Origin: Alphaproteobacteria bacterium
GTDB taxonomy: Bacteria; Pseudomonadota; Alphaproteobacteria; Micavibrionales; Micavibrionaceae
Direction: 5' to 3'
Length of the DNA: 64,000 bases
NCBI GenBank assembly: GCA_030432025.1
Contig: JAUIIA010000004.1
Coordinates: 124,001 to 188,000, forward strand
Of the stretch, positions 45,176-55,308 are shown one piece after another. Positions within the stretch are counted from its first letter, which is position 1, and every line of letters starts with the position of its first letter. The notes below the pieces were generated by a model. The model was not told the DNA's origin and made no database searches. It saw only the letters and a list, made by a program, of their open reading frames with translations. Both the position numbers and the translations under genes were made by a program.

Positions 45176-46690
45176 ATGTCCGATTCAAATGCTGCCCAAC
45201 CCACAAATAGCGATCAGGAAAACAAGCTGACGAGTGACCGATTTGACGAGTTCAAAGAGGCGCTCGAGGTTTTGTATGTGATCAGTAATTTGAGTGCGCG
45301 TATCCAGTTTGCACAGAACTGGCCCGCTGCGGCTGATTTCGTGCTTGGCAAAGACCTGATCGAATATGACCGTGAGGGCGCTATCACCGATGAGGACAAG
45401 GAAGACCGCGCGGACTTGGAGCAAGAAGCAGAAGCCAAGCGCATTGCCTTGCTCGAATTCATGGACACGATGGAAGAGAAGAGCGTTGATAAGGGCGCTT
45501 TGCAGATTGAATATGTGAAGGAGGCCATGGAAAAACTGGGCCGTCCTTTAGCGCTTTTATTGTATGGCGAGGCTCTGGTTGACCGTTTTGTGCCACCTTC
45601 GCCTGAAGAACTCAAAGAAAAGGAAGAAGAGAAAAAGGGCGAGCAAGGCCAAGGAGATGCTGCCGGTGGAGCTGCTGCGGCGGAGACGACCGAGGTCGAT
45701 CCTCAACCGGCCCCCGATATGCCGACCCCTGAAACGCCGCCTGTCGCTCCTGTTGATGGTGCTGCGCCAGCTAATCCGGATGGTCCTACTGACGTTAACC
45801 CGACAAACTTATCGCCTGCGGTCACGGATGCGATGACCGATGGTTCCAGCGGCGCACCTAATATTCATCATGATCCGATGGATGATGTGAAGCCGATTGA
45901 TTTGGAGCCACCCAAGCCTGAAGCACCTGCAGAGCCGCCTGCGCCAGAGCCTATTCAAGAACCCGAGCCTGTCGTTGAGCAGCCCGCGCAAGCAGACCAG
46001 GGTGGAGAACCCTCAGAACCGCCTATGCCGCCACAGGATATCCCGCCACCCGAGATGCCTCCGTCAGCGGTCGAGAAGTCGGATGTTATTCAACCCTTGC
46101 AGCCCGACGGGCCAAAATTGCAAGAAGAAAGCCCTGTTAACCCTATTGATGCGGAGCAGGCCAAGGTCGAGGATGATAATCCGATGAAGCCGCTGGCTCC
46201 TGAAGCACCGCCTACACCACCTGAAACACCACCAACAGAATCTGTTGCTCCGCCTTTACCGCCGGAGCCGCCTGCGCCATCTCAGGCACCGCCGCCTTCC
46301 GAAGCACCGCCATCTGCAGCGGAGCCTTCACAGGCTGTGCCTGTTCAACCGACACCGGACGAACCCGAACTGCCGGAGGAGCCTGTTGGTCCTATCGAGA
46401 ATGATGCAATGAAGCCGTTTTCGGTGAATCCTCCGTCGTCTTCTCCACCACCTTCGTCGCCAGCGCCTGCAGCTCCCACTGAGCCGCCAGCAGCGCCACA
46501 GACTGAGACTACGCCGGCTGCACCGCCAACGCCGCCGCAGCCATCTCAACCAGCGCAACCGCCCGCTTCGCAGCAAGGCAGTGAAGAGCTGACGCAGAAG
46601 CCTGTGGCTATGAAATTCGTATCTTCCAAAGATAAAAAACCTGAGGGAGAAAACCCCGAGGGTGAGAAGAAAGACGGCGATCAGAGCTAG
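45176..46690 (+). CDS. hypothetical proline-rich protein, 504 residues, cysteine-free
   Basis: The first 145 residues form a folded, helical, acidic domain without signal peptide. From about 160 to 475 the chain is extremely rich in Pro, Ala and Glu and must be extended or disordered. Related short motifs recur: DPMDDVKPIDL, SDVIQPLQP, DNPMKPLAP and NDAMKPFSV. The tail is Lys/Glu-rich. No cysteine is present. AAAGAG lies about eight bases before the start. It follows the 1152-residue gene on the same strand and overlaps convergent ctaA by 4 bp. I do not recognise a family. Confidence 0.8.
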   Translation: MSDSNAAQPTNSDQENKLTSDRFDEFKEALEVLYVISNLSARIQFAQNWPAAADFVLGKDLIEYDREGAITDEDKEDRADLEQEAEAKRIALLEFMDTMEEKSVDKGALQIEYVKEAMEKLGRPLALLLYGEALVDRFVPPSPEELKEKEEEKKGEQGQGDAAGGAAAAETTEVDPQPAPDMPTPETPPVAPVDGAAPANPDGPTDVNPTNLSPAVTDAMTDGSSGAPNIHHDPMDDVKPIDLEPPKPEAPAEPPAPEPIQEPEPVVEQPAQADQGGEPSEPPMPPQDIPPPEMPPSAVEKSDVIQPLQPDGPKLQEESPVNPIDAEQAKVEDDNPMKPLAPEAPPTPPETPPTESVAPPLPPEPPAPSQAPPPSEAPPSAAEPSQAVPVQPTPDEPELPEEPVGPIENDAMKPFSVNPPSSSPPPSSPAPAAPTEPPAAPQTETTPAAPPTPPQPSQPAQPPASQQGSEELTQKPVAMKFVSSKDKKPEGENPEGEKKDGDQS

Positions 46691-47742
46691 TTACTTAGCG
46701 GCTTTTGGTCGGCTTTTTCGATTGGTTTAGTCTGGCGAATACTTAATAACAGCAATAATAGCAGAATGGCCGCACCTGCCTGGTGCAGGGCTGCTATTGT
46801 GATGTCTACCCCCGAGAGGATTGTGGCGATCCCTAATCCCATTTGCAGGAAGGCCATAAGCGCCAGCAGGTTGAGCGCCGTTGTTGCATATCCCTTAACC
46901 AGTCCATGTACCCATACGCTCAGCATGTAGAGCACTGTGAAAATCGCGAGCCAGCGATGGAAGAACTGCACGCTGCTGTGGTTTTTGATCAGGTTGGCAA
47001 AGACATTATCGTAGAGCCAGAAGTCAGGTGGTACGATCTGTCCTCCCATGAGCGGGAAGCTATCATTATATAGCAAGCCTGCGTCCAGTCCCGCCGTGAA
47101 TGCACCCCAAGTGATGGTGATGGCCAGAAACAAGGTTGCGCTATGCAGGTGGATGCGGAATTTTCGGTTCGCTTCGATGCGGGTGTTTGTGCCGAGAGAA
47201 AACGCGTACCAGAGCAAAAAGCCGTAAATTACAAACGCTAACCCTAAATGCGCGGCGAGACGAAAATGGCTGACGGCTGGTTGGTCGATCAGGCCGCTTT
47301 GTACCATGTACCAACCCATCAGCCCTTGCGCGCCGCCGAGGGCCAGCAGGAAGAGGAACTTTGATTTATAGCCTTGCGGGATCATGCCTTTGATCCAGAA
47401 GATCATCATAGGCAGGGCAAAGACCAGTCCGATGGTGCGGCCCCAGAGGCGGTGAAACCATTCCCAGAAAAAGATGGTTTTAAATTCATCCAGCTCCATC
47501 CAGAAATTCTTTTTCTCGAATTCGGGGCTGGCTTGGTAGAGGTTAAAGACGCGCTGCCATTCTTCTTCGGACATTGGTGGTAATGCGCCGATCAAGGGGC
47601 GCCATTCCACCATGGAGAGGCCGGATTCTGTTAATCTGGTGATCGCGCCAATGACCATCATGGCAAAAACCATGAACGCACAACCGTACAGCCAGATGGT
47701 TACGGATTTGTGATTTGTCGGATTTGATGCGGTTACTGTCAT
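46687..47742 (-). CDS. ctaA: heme A synthase (COX15/CtaA)
   Basis: 351 residues with eight membrane helices. Family motifs: TRLTESGLSMVEWRP after helix 1, FFWEWFHRLWGR with a heme-ligand histidine, the SHFRLAAHL helix and FFHRWLA, then LHQAGAAILL in the last helix pair. It oxidises the C8 methyl of heme O to give heme A for aa3 oxidase. It is the COX15-like form usual in Alphaproteobacteria. No other cox genes are in this window. Confidence 0.95.
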   Translation of the reverse strand: MTVTASNPTNHKSVTIWLYGCAFMVFAMMVIGAITRLTESGLSMVEWRPLIGALPPMSEEEWQRVFNLYQASPEFEKKNFWMELDEFKTIFFWEWFHRLWGRTIGLVFALPMMIFWIKGMIPQGYKSKFLFLLALGGAQGLMGWYMVQSGLIDQPAVSHFRLAAHLGLAFVIYGFLLWYAFSLGTNTRIEANRKFRIHLHSATLFLAITITWGAFTAGLDAGLLYNDSFPLMGGQIVPPDFWLYDNVFANLIKNHSSVQFFHRWLAIFTVLYMLSVWVHGLVKGYATTALNLLALMAFLQMGLGIATILSGVDITIAALHQAGAAILLLLLLLSIRQTKPIEKADQKPLSN

Positions 47743-47847
47743 TTTTTACAAGTCTTTTGCCATGCGTCTCTTTCAAGGCAATGCACTATGCTGTATTTAA
47801 TTTAAGTGTCAAACATCATATGCATTTTATTTGGGCACCCACGATCT

Positions 47848-48672
47848 ATGGCCAGTTTTGATATTATCGATTGCACCAGCCAATCCTACAGGTTTCTGTG
47901 GGATCATCGTTCCTATGCCATTCGTTTGTCAACGCCCGTGATCGTCGCGAAAATTGCGGCTTTCATCGCCTTTGTGCTGATCGGTATTGATGAAAACTTC
48001 TTAAGGCAGGGTTTGTTGCTGTTGCCGGTTTATTTTCTGGAAGGGTGGGTGATTGCCCAATTGGTGCTGATGGCTTTGCAAGTTGAGCACATGCCCAAAA
48101 AAGTGCCCGGCGTTAATGACAAGCAAGTATCTCATCCTTTATTGCCTTCTGCGCAGCAAATGCAGAGGAACATAAAGGCGTCGGCCGTGATTTACACGCT
48201 AACCAAGCTTGCTCTGGCTTTTGTGATCGGTACTACAATGCAGGGGCACCCGCCGGACAGTGCGACGAACCCGCCCGAAGCTAGTGGTTCAATGTTCATT
48301 TTTGTTGTGGCCTTGATTGCTATGATGATTTGGGCGTTTCGTTTTTTCTGGATATATATCCCGATGTTGATCGGGAAAACGCCACTGGATTATCTGCTCA
48401 GGTTTAAAGCGTATTCATCGTCCTTTTATCTATTGGGTGTATGGATGTTGTGCTTCGTGCCGATGGCTATCCTTATGTTGATGATGAGCGAGATTATGTC
48501 GATCATTTTGTCCATATTGTCATTACAGGATAATGAGACGGTCACCCATATAGGTTTATCTTTCATTCAGGGTACGGTTGATTATCTGCTTGCGCTATTG
48601 TCCAGTCTCGCTATAGGTTTCGGTGTTTTTTCAGTGTTCAACGATGAAAATAAAACGACACCGATCTGGTAG
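47848..48672 (+). CDS. hypothetical multi-spanning membrane protein
   Basis: 274 residues from the ATG at 47848; the frame is open from 47806 but the extension has no ribosome site. About five or six hydrophobic segments are seen, with a Pro/Asn-rich periplasmic-looking loop (near 145-160) in the middle and a short charged end. I do not recognise the family. It lies 5 bp before the ferredoxin gene and is probably cotranscribed with it. Confidence 0.75.
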   Translation: MASFDIIDCTSQSYRFLWDHRSYAIRLSTPVIVAKIAAFIAFVLIGIDENFLRQGLLLLPVYFLEGWVIAQLVLMALQVEHMPKKVPGVNDKQVSHPLLPSAQQMQRNIKASAVIYTLTKLALAFVIGTTMQGHPPDSATNPPEASGSMFIFVVALIAMMIWAFRFFWIYIPMLIGKTPLDYLLRFKAYSSSFYLLGVWMLCFVPMAILMLMMSEIMSIILSILSLQDNETVTHIGLSFIQGTVDYLLALLSSLAIGFGVFSVFNDENKTTPIW

Positions 48673-48677
48673 AATTC

Positions 48678-48992
48678 ATGAAGATTTATGTGACGGATTT
48701 GGAAGGCAAGGAACATGCTCTCGAGGCAATCGAGGGGTGGCGTGTGATGGAGATTATCCGCGAGCACGGTTTGCCGATTAAGGCGGAGTGCGGCGGTTGC
48801 TGTGCTTGCGCCACCTGCCATGTCTATGTCGATGAGGAATGGGCCGATAAATTGCCGGAGATGCGCGAGGACGAGGAAGAAATGCTGGATGAAGCATTCG
48901 ACCTTCAGGATAATTCGCGCTTGTCGTGCCAGCTCATCATGTCCGAAGAGTATGATGGTTTAAAAGTAAAGCTCGCCGCTATTGATGTCTAA
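48678..48992 (+). CDS. fdx: 2Fe-2S ferredoxin, adrenodoxin type
   Basis: 104 residues. The cluster ligands are in AECGGCCACATCHVYV (Cys-x5-Cys-x2-Cys pattern) with the fourth in RLSCQL. DLEGKEHALEAIEGWRVME opens the beta-grasp fold. This class serves iron-sulfur assembly or electron supply to oxygenases and cytochromes P450. It follows a membrane protein gene and overlaps the convergent P-loop gene by 4 bp. No isc or suf genes are near. Confidence 0.93.
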   Translation: MKIYVTDLEGKEHALEAIEGWRVMEIIREHGLPIKAECGGCCACATCHVYVDEEWADKLPEMREDEEEMLDEAFDLQDNSRLSCQLIMSEEYDGLKVKLAAIDV

Positions 48993-50137
48993 ACCAGAAC
49001 GGCATCACGCTTATCAGCCCCATCAGGCTTTGGCAGCTTTGCCGTTATAGCTGCGCGCAGTTTATTGTCTCTGGATGCCAGAGCGCTATTGCGAAGTCCG
49101 TCTGCAATTTCGGGGGTGCGCAGGTCGTCTTTGGTCAGGCAGCCAAAAGGCGGTGACATATTACCAAGGTTTCGTTTGATTTCACGAAGGGCCAGCGGTG
49201 CTGCAGAGGCTACGCCGCTGATGGCCAGTACTTCATATCCCTGATCGCGCATGGTCTGATTGGCTTGAATTGCCCCTAATGGCCCGTCGGCGGCCAAAAT
49301 TATACCATCAATACGCGCCTTAACGCTGGCGGAACTGAGAAGTTGCATATTGTCCTGTTGGAAAATGCCGTCGGCGATTTCCAATACAATTGTGTCGCAG
49401 CCATCAAGACGCAGCTTGTTAATAATATCATCCATGATCCGGTTGATTTGCGTGGTCGGGACCATGTATGTGGACGGGTATCCCATGTCTACAAAGTCGT
49501 ATCCTGCAACTGCGCCTGAATCTATCGGTGCGAACAGGTCGCCGGAATACCCCGTACCCGTTACCTTGCCGAAGCCGACTTTGTGTCCGGCGCGTGTTAG
49601 CCCGTGAATGGTTGAGCACGCCGTTGTTGTTTTCCCCGCGTCCATACCTGTGCCGAGAAATGCCATTACCACAGGTTTATTCAAGGTGGTGAGGCTTCTT
49701 TCCGGTGCTAATGAAAACTGGCGGGTATTCAGTTTTTGGCCATTTGTATCACGTAAAAACCCTCTGGGTTGAACGCGTGTGGGGGTGCCCATTTTGTGGT
49801 TTTTGTTCACGACTTTCGCAGCTACACCTCCACGGGATACGAGATCGCATTCCTCCAGAGTATCGGGAAGAACCGCTTCGTATTCCGCGATTGCGTACCG
49901 TTGACCGTATGCCAGCATGACCAGATCTCCGGTATGGATATCTTCTTCGCGTCCGTTTGGATTCTGTAATACTTTGACGTCACCTATGGATGTTACATGC
50001 GCAAGGATAATATCGCCTATTTGCGGGCGGCCTTCCTTCGTGATCTGTGTGGCGTTGCTGAAGTCCACATTTCGCAGCGCTGTGGCAACGCGCGCGCCAG
50101 CTTCCGCGAACGGTATCGTAATTGTGTTTGGTTCCAT
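48989..50137 (-). CDS. uncharacterised P-loop NTPase protein
   Basis: 382 residues. The first 150 form a beta-rich domain with RPQIGDIILAHVTSIG. Walker A GTGMDAGKTTT (about 162-172) starts a P-loop domain of the BioD/MobB/DUF1611-like kind; DTIVLEIADGIFQQDN may supply the second acidic motif. GYDFVDMGYPSTYMV is unusual and has no clear counterpart in those families. No function can be assigned. An AAGGA element precedes the ATG. It stands between a ferredoxin and usg without an obvious pathway link. Confidence 0.78.
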   Translation of the reverse strand: MEPNTITIPFAEAGARVATALRNVDFSNATQITKEGRPQIGDIILAHVTSIGDVKVLQNPNGREEDIHTGDLVMLAYGQRYAIAEYEAVLPDTLEECDLVSRGGVAAKVVNKNHKMGTPTRVQPRGFLRDTNGQKLNTRQFSLAPERSLTTLNKPVVMAFLGTGMDAGKTTTACSTIHGLTRAGHKVGFGKVTGTGYSGDLFAPIDSGAVAGYDFVDMGYPSTYMVPTTQINRIMDDIINKLRLDGCDTIVLEIADGIFQQDNMQLLSSASVKARIDGIILAADGPLGAIQANQTMRDQGYEVLAISGVASAAPLALREIKRNLGNMSPPFGCLTKDDLRTPEIADGLRNSALASRDNKLRAAITAKLPKPDGADKRDAVLV

Positions 50138-50166
50138 TTCCCCGTGTCCTTAAATTTTAAAAACAC

Positions 50167-50181
50167 GGGCGGTGTACGCCC
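50167..50181 (-). terminator. possible terminator after usg
   Basis: GGGCG-N5-CGCCC stem at 50167-50181; on the minus strand GTGTTTTT follows. A competing CCCGTGT/ACACGGG pairing overlaps it, so the call is weak. Confidence 0.35.
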
Positions 50182-50269
50182 ACTTTTAACATAAAACAAG
50201 ATAATTCTGCGCATTTCAGCCCTGCGTTTTATGCATGGCTGGGAAGCAGTCGAATACGGGTAGTTGTGA

Positions 50270-50533
50270 TTACTGCATAGTGCCGAGCCAGTCGGCGTTT
50301 CGGTAGTCTGAAGTGGTTATGATTTCACGTTTGGCGACATACACGGAATGGAGTTTTCCGTCTATTTCACGGGTCCAGAAATCGAGAAATTTATGAAGAT
50401 GCGGAAAAGTCGGCGCAAGATCGTAATCTTGCCAGATGAATTCCTGCAGCAAATCTTTTACATCCGGCATGTGATAGTAAATTTGCGCAGTTGTCAGGCG
50501 GTAATCGCCTAATTGTTTATTTAAATCAGCCAT
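50270..50533 (-). CDS. usg: Usg family protein
   Basis: 87 residues, full length. LTTAQIYYHMPD, EFIWQDYDLAPTFP and FLDFWTREIDGKLHSVYVA are the conserved blocks of this alphaproteobacterial family, first named in the trp region of Caulobacter. The role is not established. AAGGAGG six bases before the ATG is one of the best ribosome sites in the window and implies high expression. It is transcribed alone, divergent from groES. Confidence 0.93.
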   Translation of the reverse strand: MADLNKQLGDYRLTTAQIYYHMPDVKDLLQEFIWQDYDLAPTFPHLHKFLDFWTREIDGKLHSVYVAKREIITTSDYRNADWLGTMQ

Positions 50534-50717
50534 TTAATCCTCCTTACCCTGTTCTTGGGTCCAGTTATAAACCGTGGCGGAGCACTGCTCTCTGATGTCA
50601 TTATTCTACGACATCACCCCTATATAATATATGGAAATTGTTGCAAAAGCCTTAATTATCAACAGTTTCAGCGGATGTATGCTATTGGCCGGAGGTGTAA
50701 TTTTTCTTCGAAATCTC

Positions 50718-50746
50718 TTGAAAGTTTTGAGAGTCTGTACTATCTG
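50718..50746 (+). promoter_or_regulatory. groESL promoter, sigma-70 and sigma-32-like
   Basis: TTGAAA (50718-50723), 17 bases, TATCTG (50741-50746). With flanking bases it reads CTTGAA-N17-CTATCT, close to the alphaproteobacterial RpoH consensus. Confidence 0.65.
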
Positions 50747-50747
50747 T

Positions 50748-50774
50748 TTGGCACTCACTAATCGAGAGTGCTAA
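50748..50774 (+). promoter_or_regulatory. CIRCE element (HrcA operator) of groESL
   Basis: TTGGCACTC-N9-GAGTGCTAA, one mismatch from the CIRCE consensus TTAGCACTC-N9-GAGTGCTAA. It lies just downstream of the -10 element, so HrcA should repress groESL here. Confidence 0.93.
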
Positions 50775-50872
50775 CAGCGTTTTCAAAGTGAGTTTGGAAG
50801 GGGCTTTGATGTCCGCATTATATGGGGCAAAAAAGCCTGCTTGTTCAACCATAAACTTAGGAGAAAGTCGAA

Positions 50873-51175
50873 ATGGCAAAGAAAGTCAAATTTCGTCCTC
50901 TACATGACCGCGTTCTTGTCCGCCGCGTTGAAGCAGACACCAAGACAGCTGGTGGGATCATCATCCCTGACACAGCTTCCGAAAAGCCAATGGAAGGTGA
51001 AATCGTTGCAGCCGGTAAAGGCCACGTAAACGATAACGGCGATGTACGCCCACTGGACGTTAAAGAAGGCGACAAGGTCGTGTTCTCGAAATGGGCCGGA
51101 ACTGAAGTCACGATTGATGGCGAAGAGCTGATGGTGATGAAAGAGTCCGACATTATCGGAATCATTGCTGCTTAA
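50873..51175 (+). CDS. groES: co-chaperonin GroES
   Basis: 100 residues. [14 protein letters not shown] opens the fold, the mobile loop [17 protein letters not shown] binds GroEL, and [12 protein letters not shown] closes the fold. AGGAGA precedes the ATG. It is the first gene of the groESL operon with groEL 32 bp downstream, under CIRCE and a heat-shock-like promoter. Confidence 0.98.
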   Translation: MAKKVKFRPLHDRVLVRRVEADTKTAGGIIIPDTASEKPMEGEIVAAGKGHVNDNGDVRPLDVKEGDKVVFSKWAGTEVTIDGEELMVMKESDIIGIIAA

Positions 51176-51195
51176 TTTAAACGCAAGACAAATAA

Positions 51196-52866
<1,671 letters not shown>

Positions 52867-52994
52867 TTTAAAGCGGTTCTTTTCTCGCTGGCGTTGTTGA
52901 ATTTCGGCTCGTTTATGAATTTTATAAACTTCGCCTTATTCGCCTAGCCGTCGGGGGAAATCTCTCGCTTTAAAAGCCGACCTACAAATTTAAT

Positions 52995-53024
52995 AAGGCC
53001 ACTCTGAATGGGTGGCCTTTTTTA
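52995..53024 (+). terminator. intrinsic terminator of groESL
   Basis: AAGGCCAC and GTGGCCTT form an 8 bp stem around TCTGAATGG, followed by a T-rich run. It lies 128 bp after groEL. Confidence 0.8.
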
Positions 53025-53098
53025 TTGTAATTTCGGGGGTCAGACCCTATAGTCCGCACAAAATATTTAACATATATAGGCTTCAGGTAAGGTTTGTT

Positions 53099-53899
53099 GT
53101 GGGACTGCGTGAAATCAATTATGGGCAAGTAGTCGTCAATGCGGCGACGGATTCCGGCGTGTGCTTTAACCTCGGAAGTTTGCCCATCAGCTTGCAGCAT
53201 AGTAACGAAGCAGCCGTACTGAATGTGACAGTGGCAGGGATGTCGTTTGCTACGCGCTGTGTCGTCGAATTCAAAAAATCAGCAGAGCAAGAAGGTATTG
53301 TTTTTGTCCCGAATAGCGCGCCTGCGCGTTTGGTCGACAGTTTTGTATCCAACCGAGGTGCGGGGCTAATTACCTCGGGGACATTGACGCTGGGTGCTGC
53401 AGGTTTTGCTGCGGCTGAGGCCATTACAAATAATCCCGATGCCGCGTCTACGGCCGGAATGCTCGGTTGCTTCGGGCTTGTACATATGTTCCGCGGTGCG
53501 GCCTCCGGCATGAAGGACGGGATCAAAAAATACGGGCTGGATTCCGTTGCGTTTGTATCCGCCGTTTCTGCATATATTATTGCGAACCCTGACTTGCCGA
53601 TGGTGGTGAAGGGGGCTTACGGTAGTATTGCTTTATTGTCCATGTATATGGCGGCCAAGCATGAAAAGGCAGACGGTATAAAGCAGCCGGACATTTATTT
53701 TGCGCTCACGTCTTATGCTGCGGCACTTTTGACCATGGATGATAACGTTGAAGTCGCAAAAGGTTTTGCCGGATGGGCGACAGGGTATCTGAGTTTGGAT
53801 GCCATGCGTAAAAAAGGGGGTGTTTGGCAAGCTCTCACAAGTTGGCGCGGCAAGAATAATGATGGAGGTAATGGCCTGGATTTAGGGAACGATATTTAG
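53099..53899 (+). CDS. hypothetical membrane protein with N-terminal beta domain
   Basis: 266 residues with a GTG start at 53099 preceded by AGGTAAGG at seven bases; the open frame from 53012 begins inside the groE terminator. The first 95 residues look like a small beta-barrel with some likeness to PilZ domains (REINYGQVVVNAATDSGV). Several Ala/Gly-rich helices follow (about 105-235), possibly membrane segments. The tail is Gly/Asn/Asp-rich. No family is recognised. It is convergent with the formyltransferase-like gene, 13 bp apart. Confidence 0.65.
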   Translation: MGLREINYGQVVVNAATDSGVCFNLGSLPISLQHSNEAAVLNVTVAGMSFATRCVVEFKKSAEQEGIVFVPNSAPARLVDSFVSNRGAGLITSGTLTLGAAGFAAAEAITNNPDAASTAGMLGCFGLVHMFRGAASGMKDGIKKYGLDSVAFVSAVSAYIIANPDLPMVVKGAYGSIALLSMYMAAKHEKADGIKQPDIYFALTSYAAALLTMDDNVEVAKGFAGWATGYLSLDAMRKKGGVWQALTSWRGKNNDGGNGLDLGNDI

Positions 53900-53912
53900 C
53901 TGTCTTTTCAGC

Positions 53913-55271
53913 TTATCCGTTCTTTTGTTCGGCTATTTCCAGCTCGCGGTCGTCCAAATCACCCTTCGCGATAATTGCACCGCTCAGAAGGTGTGCATCG
54001 ACAAGTCCTTTACCATCATGCGCTGCGGGATCGTATGCAGCATGTATAGATACTTTTTGATCTTCCCAATGCATAACAGCGTTTTCCAAAGCGCTTCTGA
54101 TACGTTTGCGGTCGTTCGCACCGTCGGGTCTGAATTTTGCCATCATGTGGTCCATCATGAACACAGGATCAACAATGTCAGGACGTGTTTCACCGGCTTT
54201 GACTTTTGCTATGACGTCGGGGTCGATTTTGTCGACAAACCCTCTTTCCTTGCCGAGTTCAACAAGTCTGGATAGGACTGTGCTCCAGCCGTCCGCACCG
54301 TTGAAGAACTCTTGGTCGGGATGTGAGTAGTATTTACCCGGACGACCTTCTTCCGCGAATTTATCCTGTGGCTTACCCTGAAACGGTACAGTTCCACCGA
54401 AGAAGTTTTCAATGCGGTCATACAGCATGCGTCCGGCAACCGGAGCCAGATCCGTGTAAAGGGATATAGCTGGTTTTGAGTAGTCGATCGGATCTGTGAT
54501 GTCTGTCATGATCGGACCGGCATCAATACCCTTACGCTTGGCTTTGCCGTCATAAACCATCTCATGCAGTGTCCATTTATAGGTGCGTTGCAGGTTGCTC
54601 ATGGCGTATATCGGACCAAAAATACCGCGATATTCTGGGAGTTTACCCGGGTGCAGGTTCCAGATTTCACCTTTGCGGACTGCGCCGTTGCGCATTTTTA
54701 CTTCTTTGCCGATTTGCGCGTTGATCAAATCGTCATGTGCGATTTGGTAACAACGACAAGATACAACCAAAGGCATGTTCTTATCTTGCTTAATGCGGCG
54801 GACGAATTCTTTCGAGTTGATGTCATCAACGGTTTCTACCTGCACACCTGCAATTTCTTGAAGCTGTTTCGGCGTATACAGAACGTCGTCACGCAACTGG
54901 CCCTTACCGTCAACCAAAGGATCCATGCCTTCGATGATGGGGTAGAGAACATTGTTTGTGAGGTAGCGTTCGTAGAAACTCAAATCTTGCAGTTCAAGCT
55001 GATGGGCCTGCTCTTTGGAAGAGGGCTTGTGCGAAGCCATGAATAGAACCGGCTGGTATCCTGCTTTGATGAGTTGCTTTACAACAACATTGATCGCATC
55101 CAGAGCGGAAACATCGTTACCGACAAGCAGGCCGACACGGGGGCTGTCATCGCTTTGCGGTTTTCCGGTGGCAGTTTTAAAAGCACGTTGAGTGCCTTTG
55201 GTTTTGGCTGTGCCGATTTGATCGCCGTCGCCGCCATTGGCTGCCGTCTTTTTCTGTTTGGACCCAGTCAT
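53913..55271 (-). CDS. formyltransferase-fold protein with N-terminal extension
   Basis: 452 residues. About 40 disordered, Lys/Thr-rich N-terminal residues precede a formyl-transferase domain of the Fmt/PurN kind. The catalytic triad appears intact as Asn205 and His207 in NLHPGKLPEYRG and Asp250 in GIDAGPIM. A long insert (about 80-165) and a C-terminal region of about 190 residues are not from methionyl-tRNA formyltransferase, so the acceptor is likely different, perhaps a sugar or amine. It is in line with the XRE regulator gene upstream, 37 bp away, and may be regulated by it. Confidence 0.78.
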   Translation of the reverse strand: MTGSKQKKTAANGGDGDQIGTAKTKGTQRAFKTATGKPQSDDSPRVGLLVGNDVSALDAINVVVKQLIKAGYQPVLFMASHKPSSKEQAHQLELQDLSFYERYLTNNVLYPIIEGMDPLVDGKGQLRDDVLYTPKQLQEIAGVQVETVDDINSKEFVRRIKQDKNMPLVVSCRCYQIAHDDLINAQIGKEVKMRNGAVRKGEIWNLHPGKLPEYRGIFGPIYAMSNLQRTYKWTLHEMVYDGKAKRKGIDAGPIMTDITDPIDYSKPAISLYTDLAPVAGRMLYDRIENFFGGTVPFQGKPQDKFAEEGRPGKYYSHPDQEFFNGADGWSTVLSRLVELGKERGFVDKIDPDVIAKVKAGETRPDIVDPVFMMDHMMAKFRPDGANDRKRIRSALENAVMHWEDQKVSIHAAYDPAAHDGKGLVDAHLLSGAIIAKGDLDDRELEIAEQKNG

Positions 55272-55308
55272 AAAAAGTTACTCAATCAGATCTCTATAGG
55301 ATCTATGT

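Larger units (their letters stand above)
50534..50872. other. groES-usg divergent intergenic region, 339 bp
   Basis: Holds the groES promoter (50718-50746) and CIRCE (50748-50774). The part nearest usg (50534-50700) presumably carries the usg promoter, but none is clear. No coding frame is supported. Confidence 0.6.

Noticed and set aside
53034-53050. GGGGTCAGACCC-like sequence as a transposase-associated repeat
   Set aside because: Only one copy in the window and no transposase nearby.
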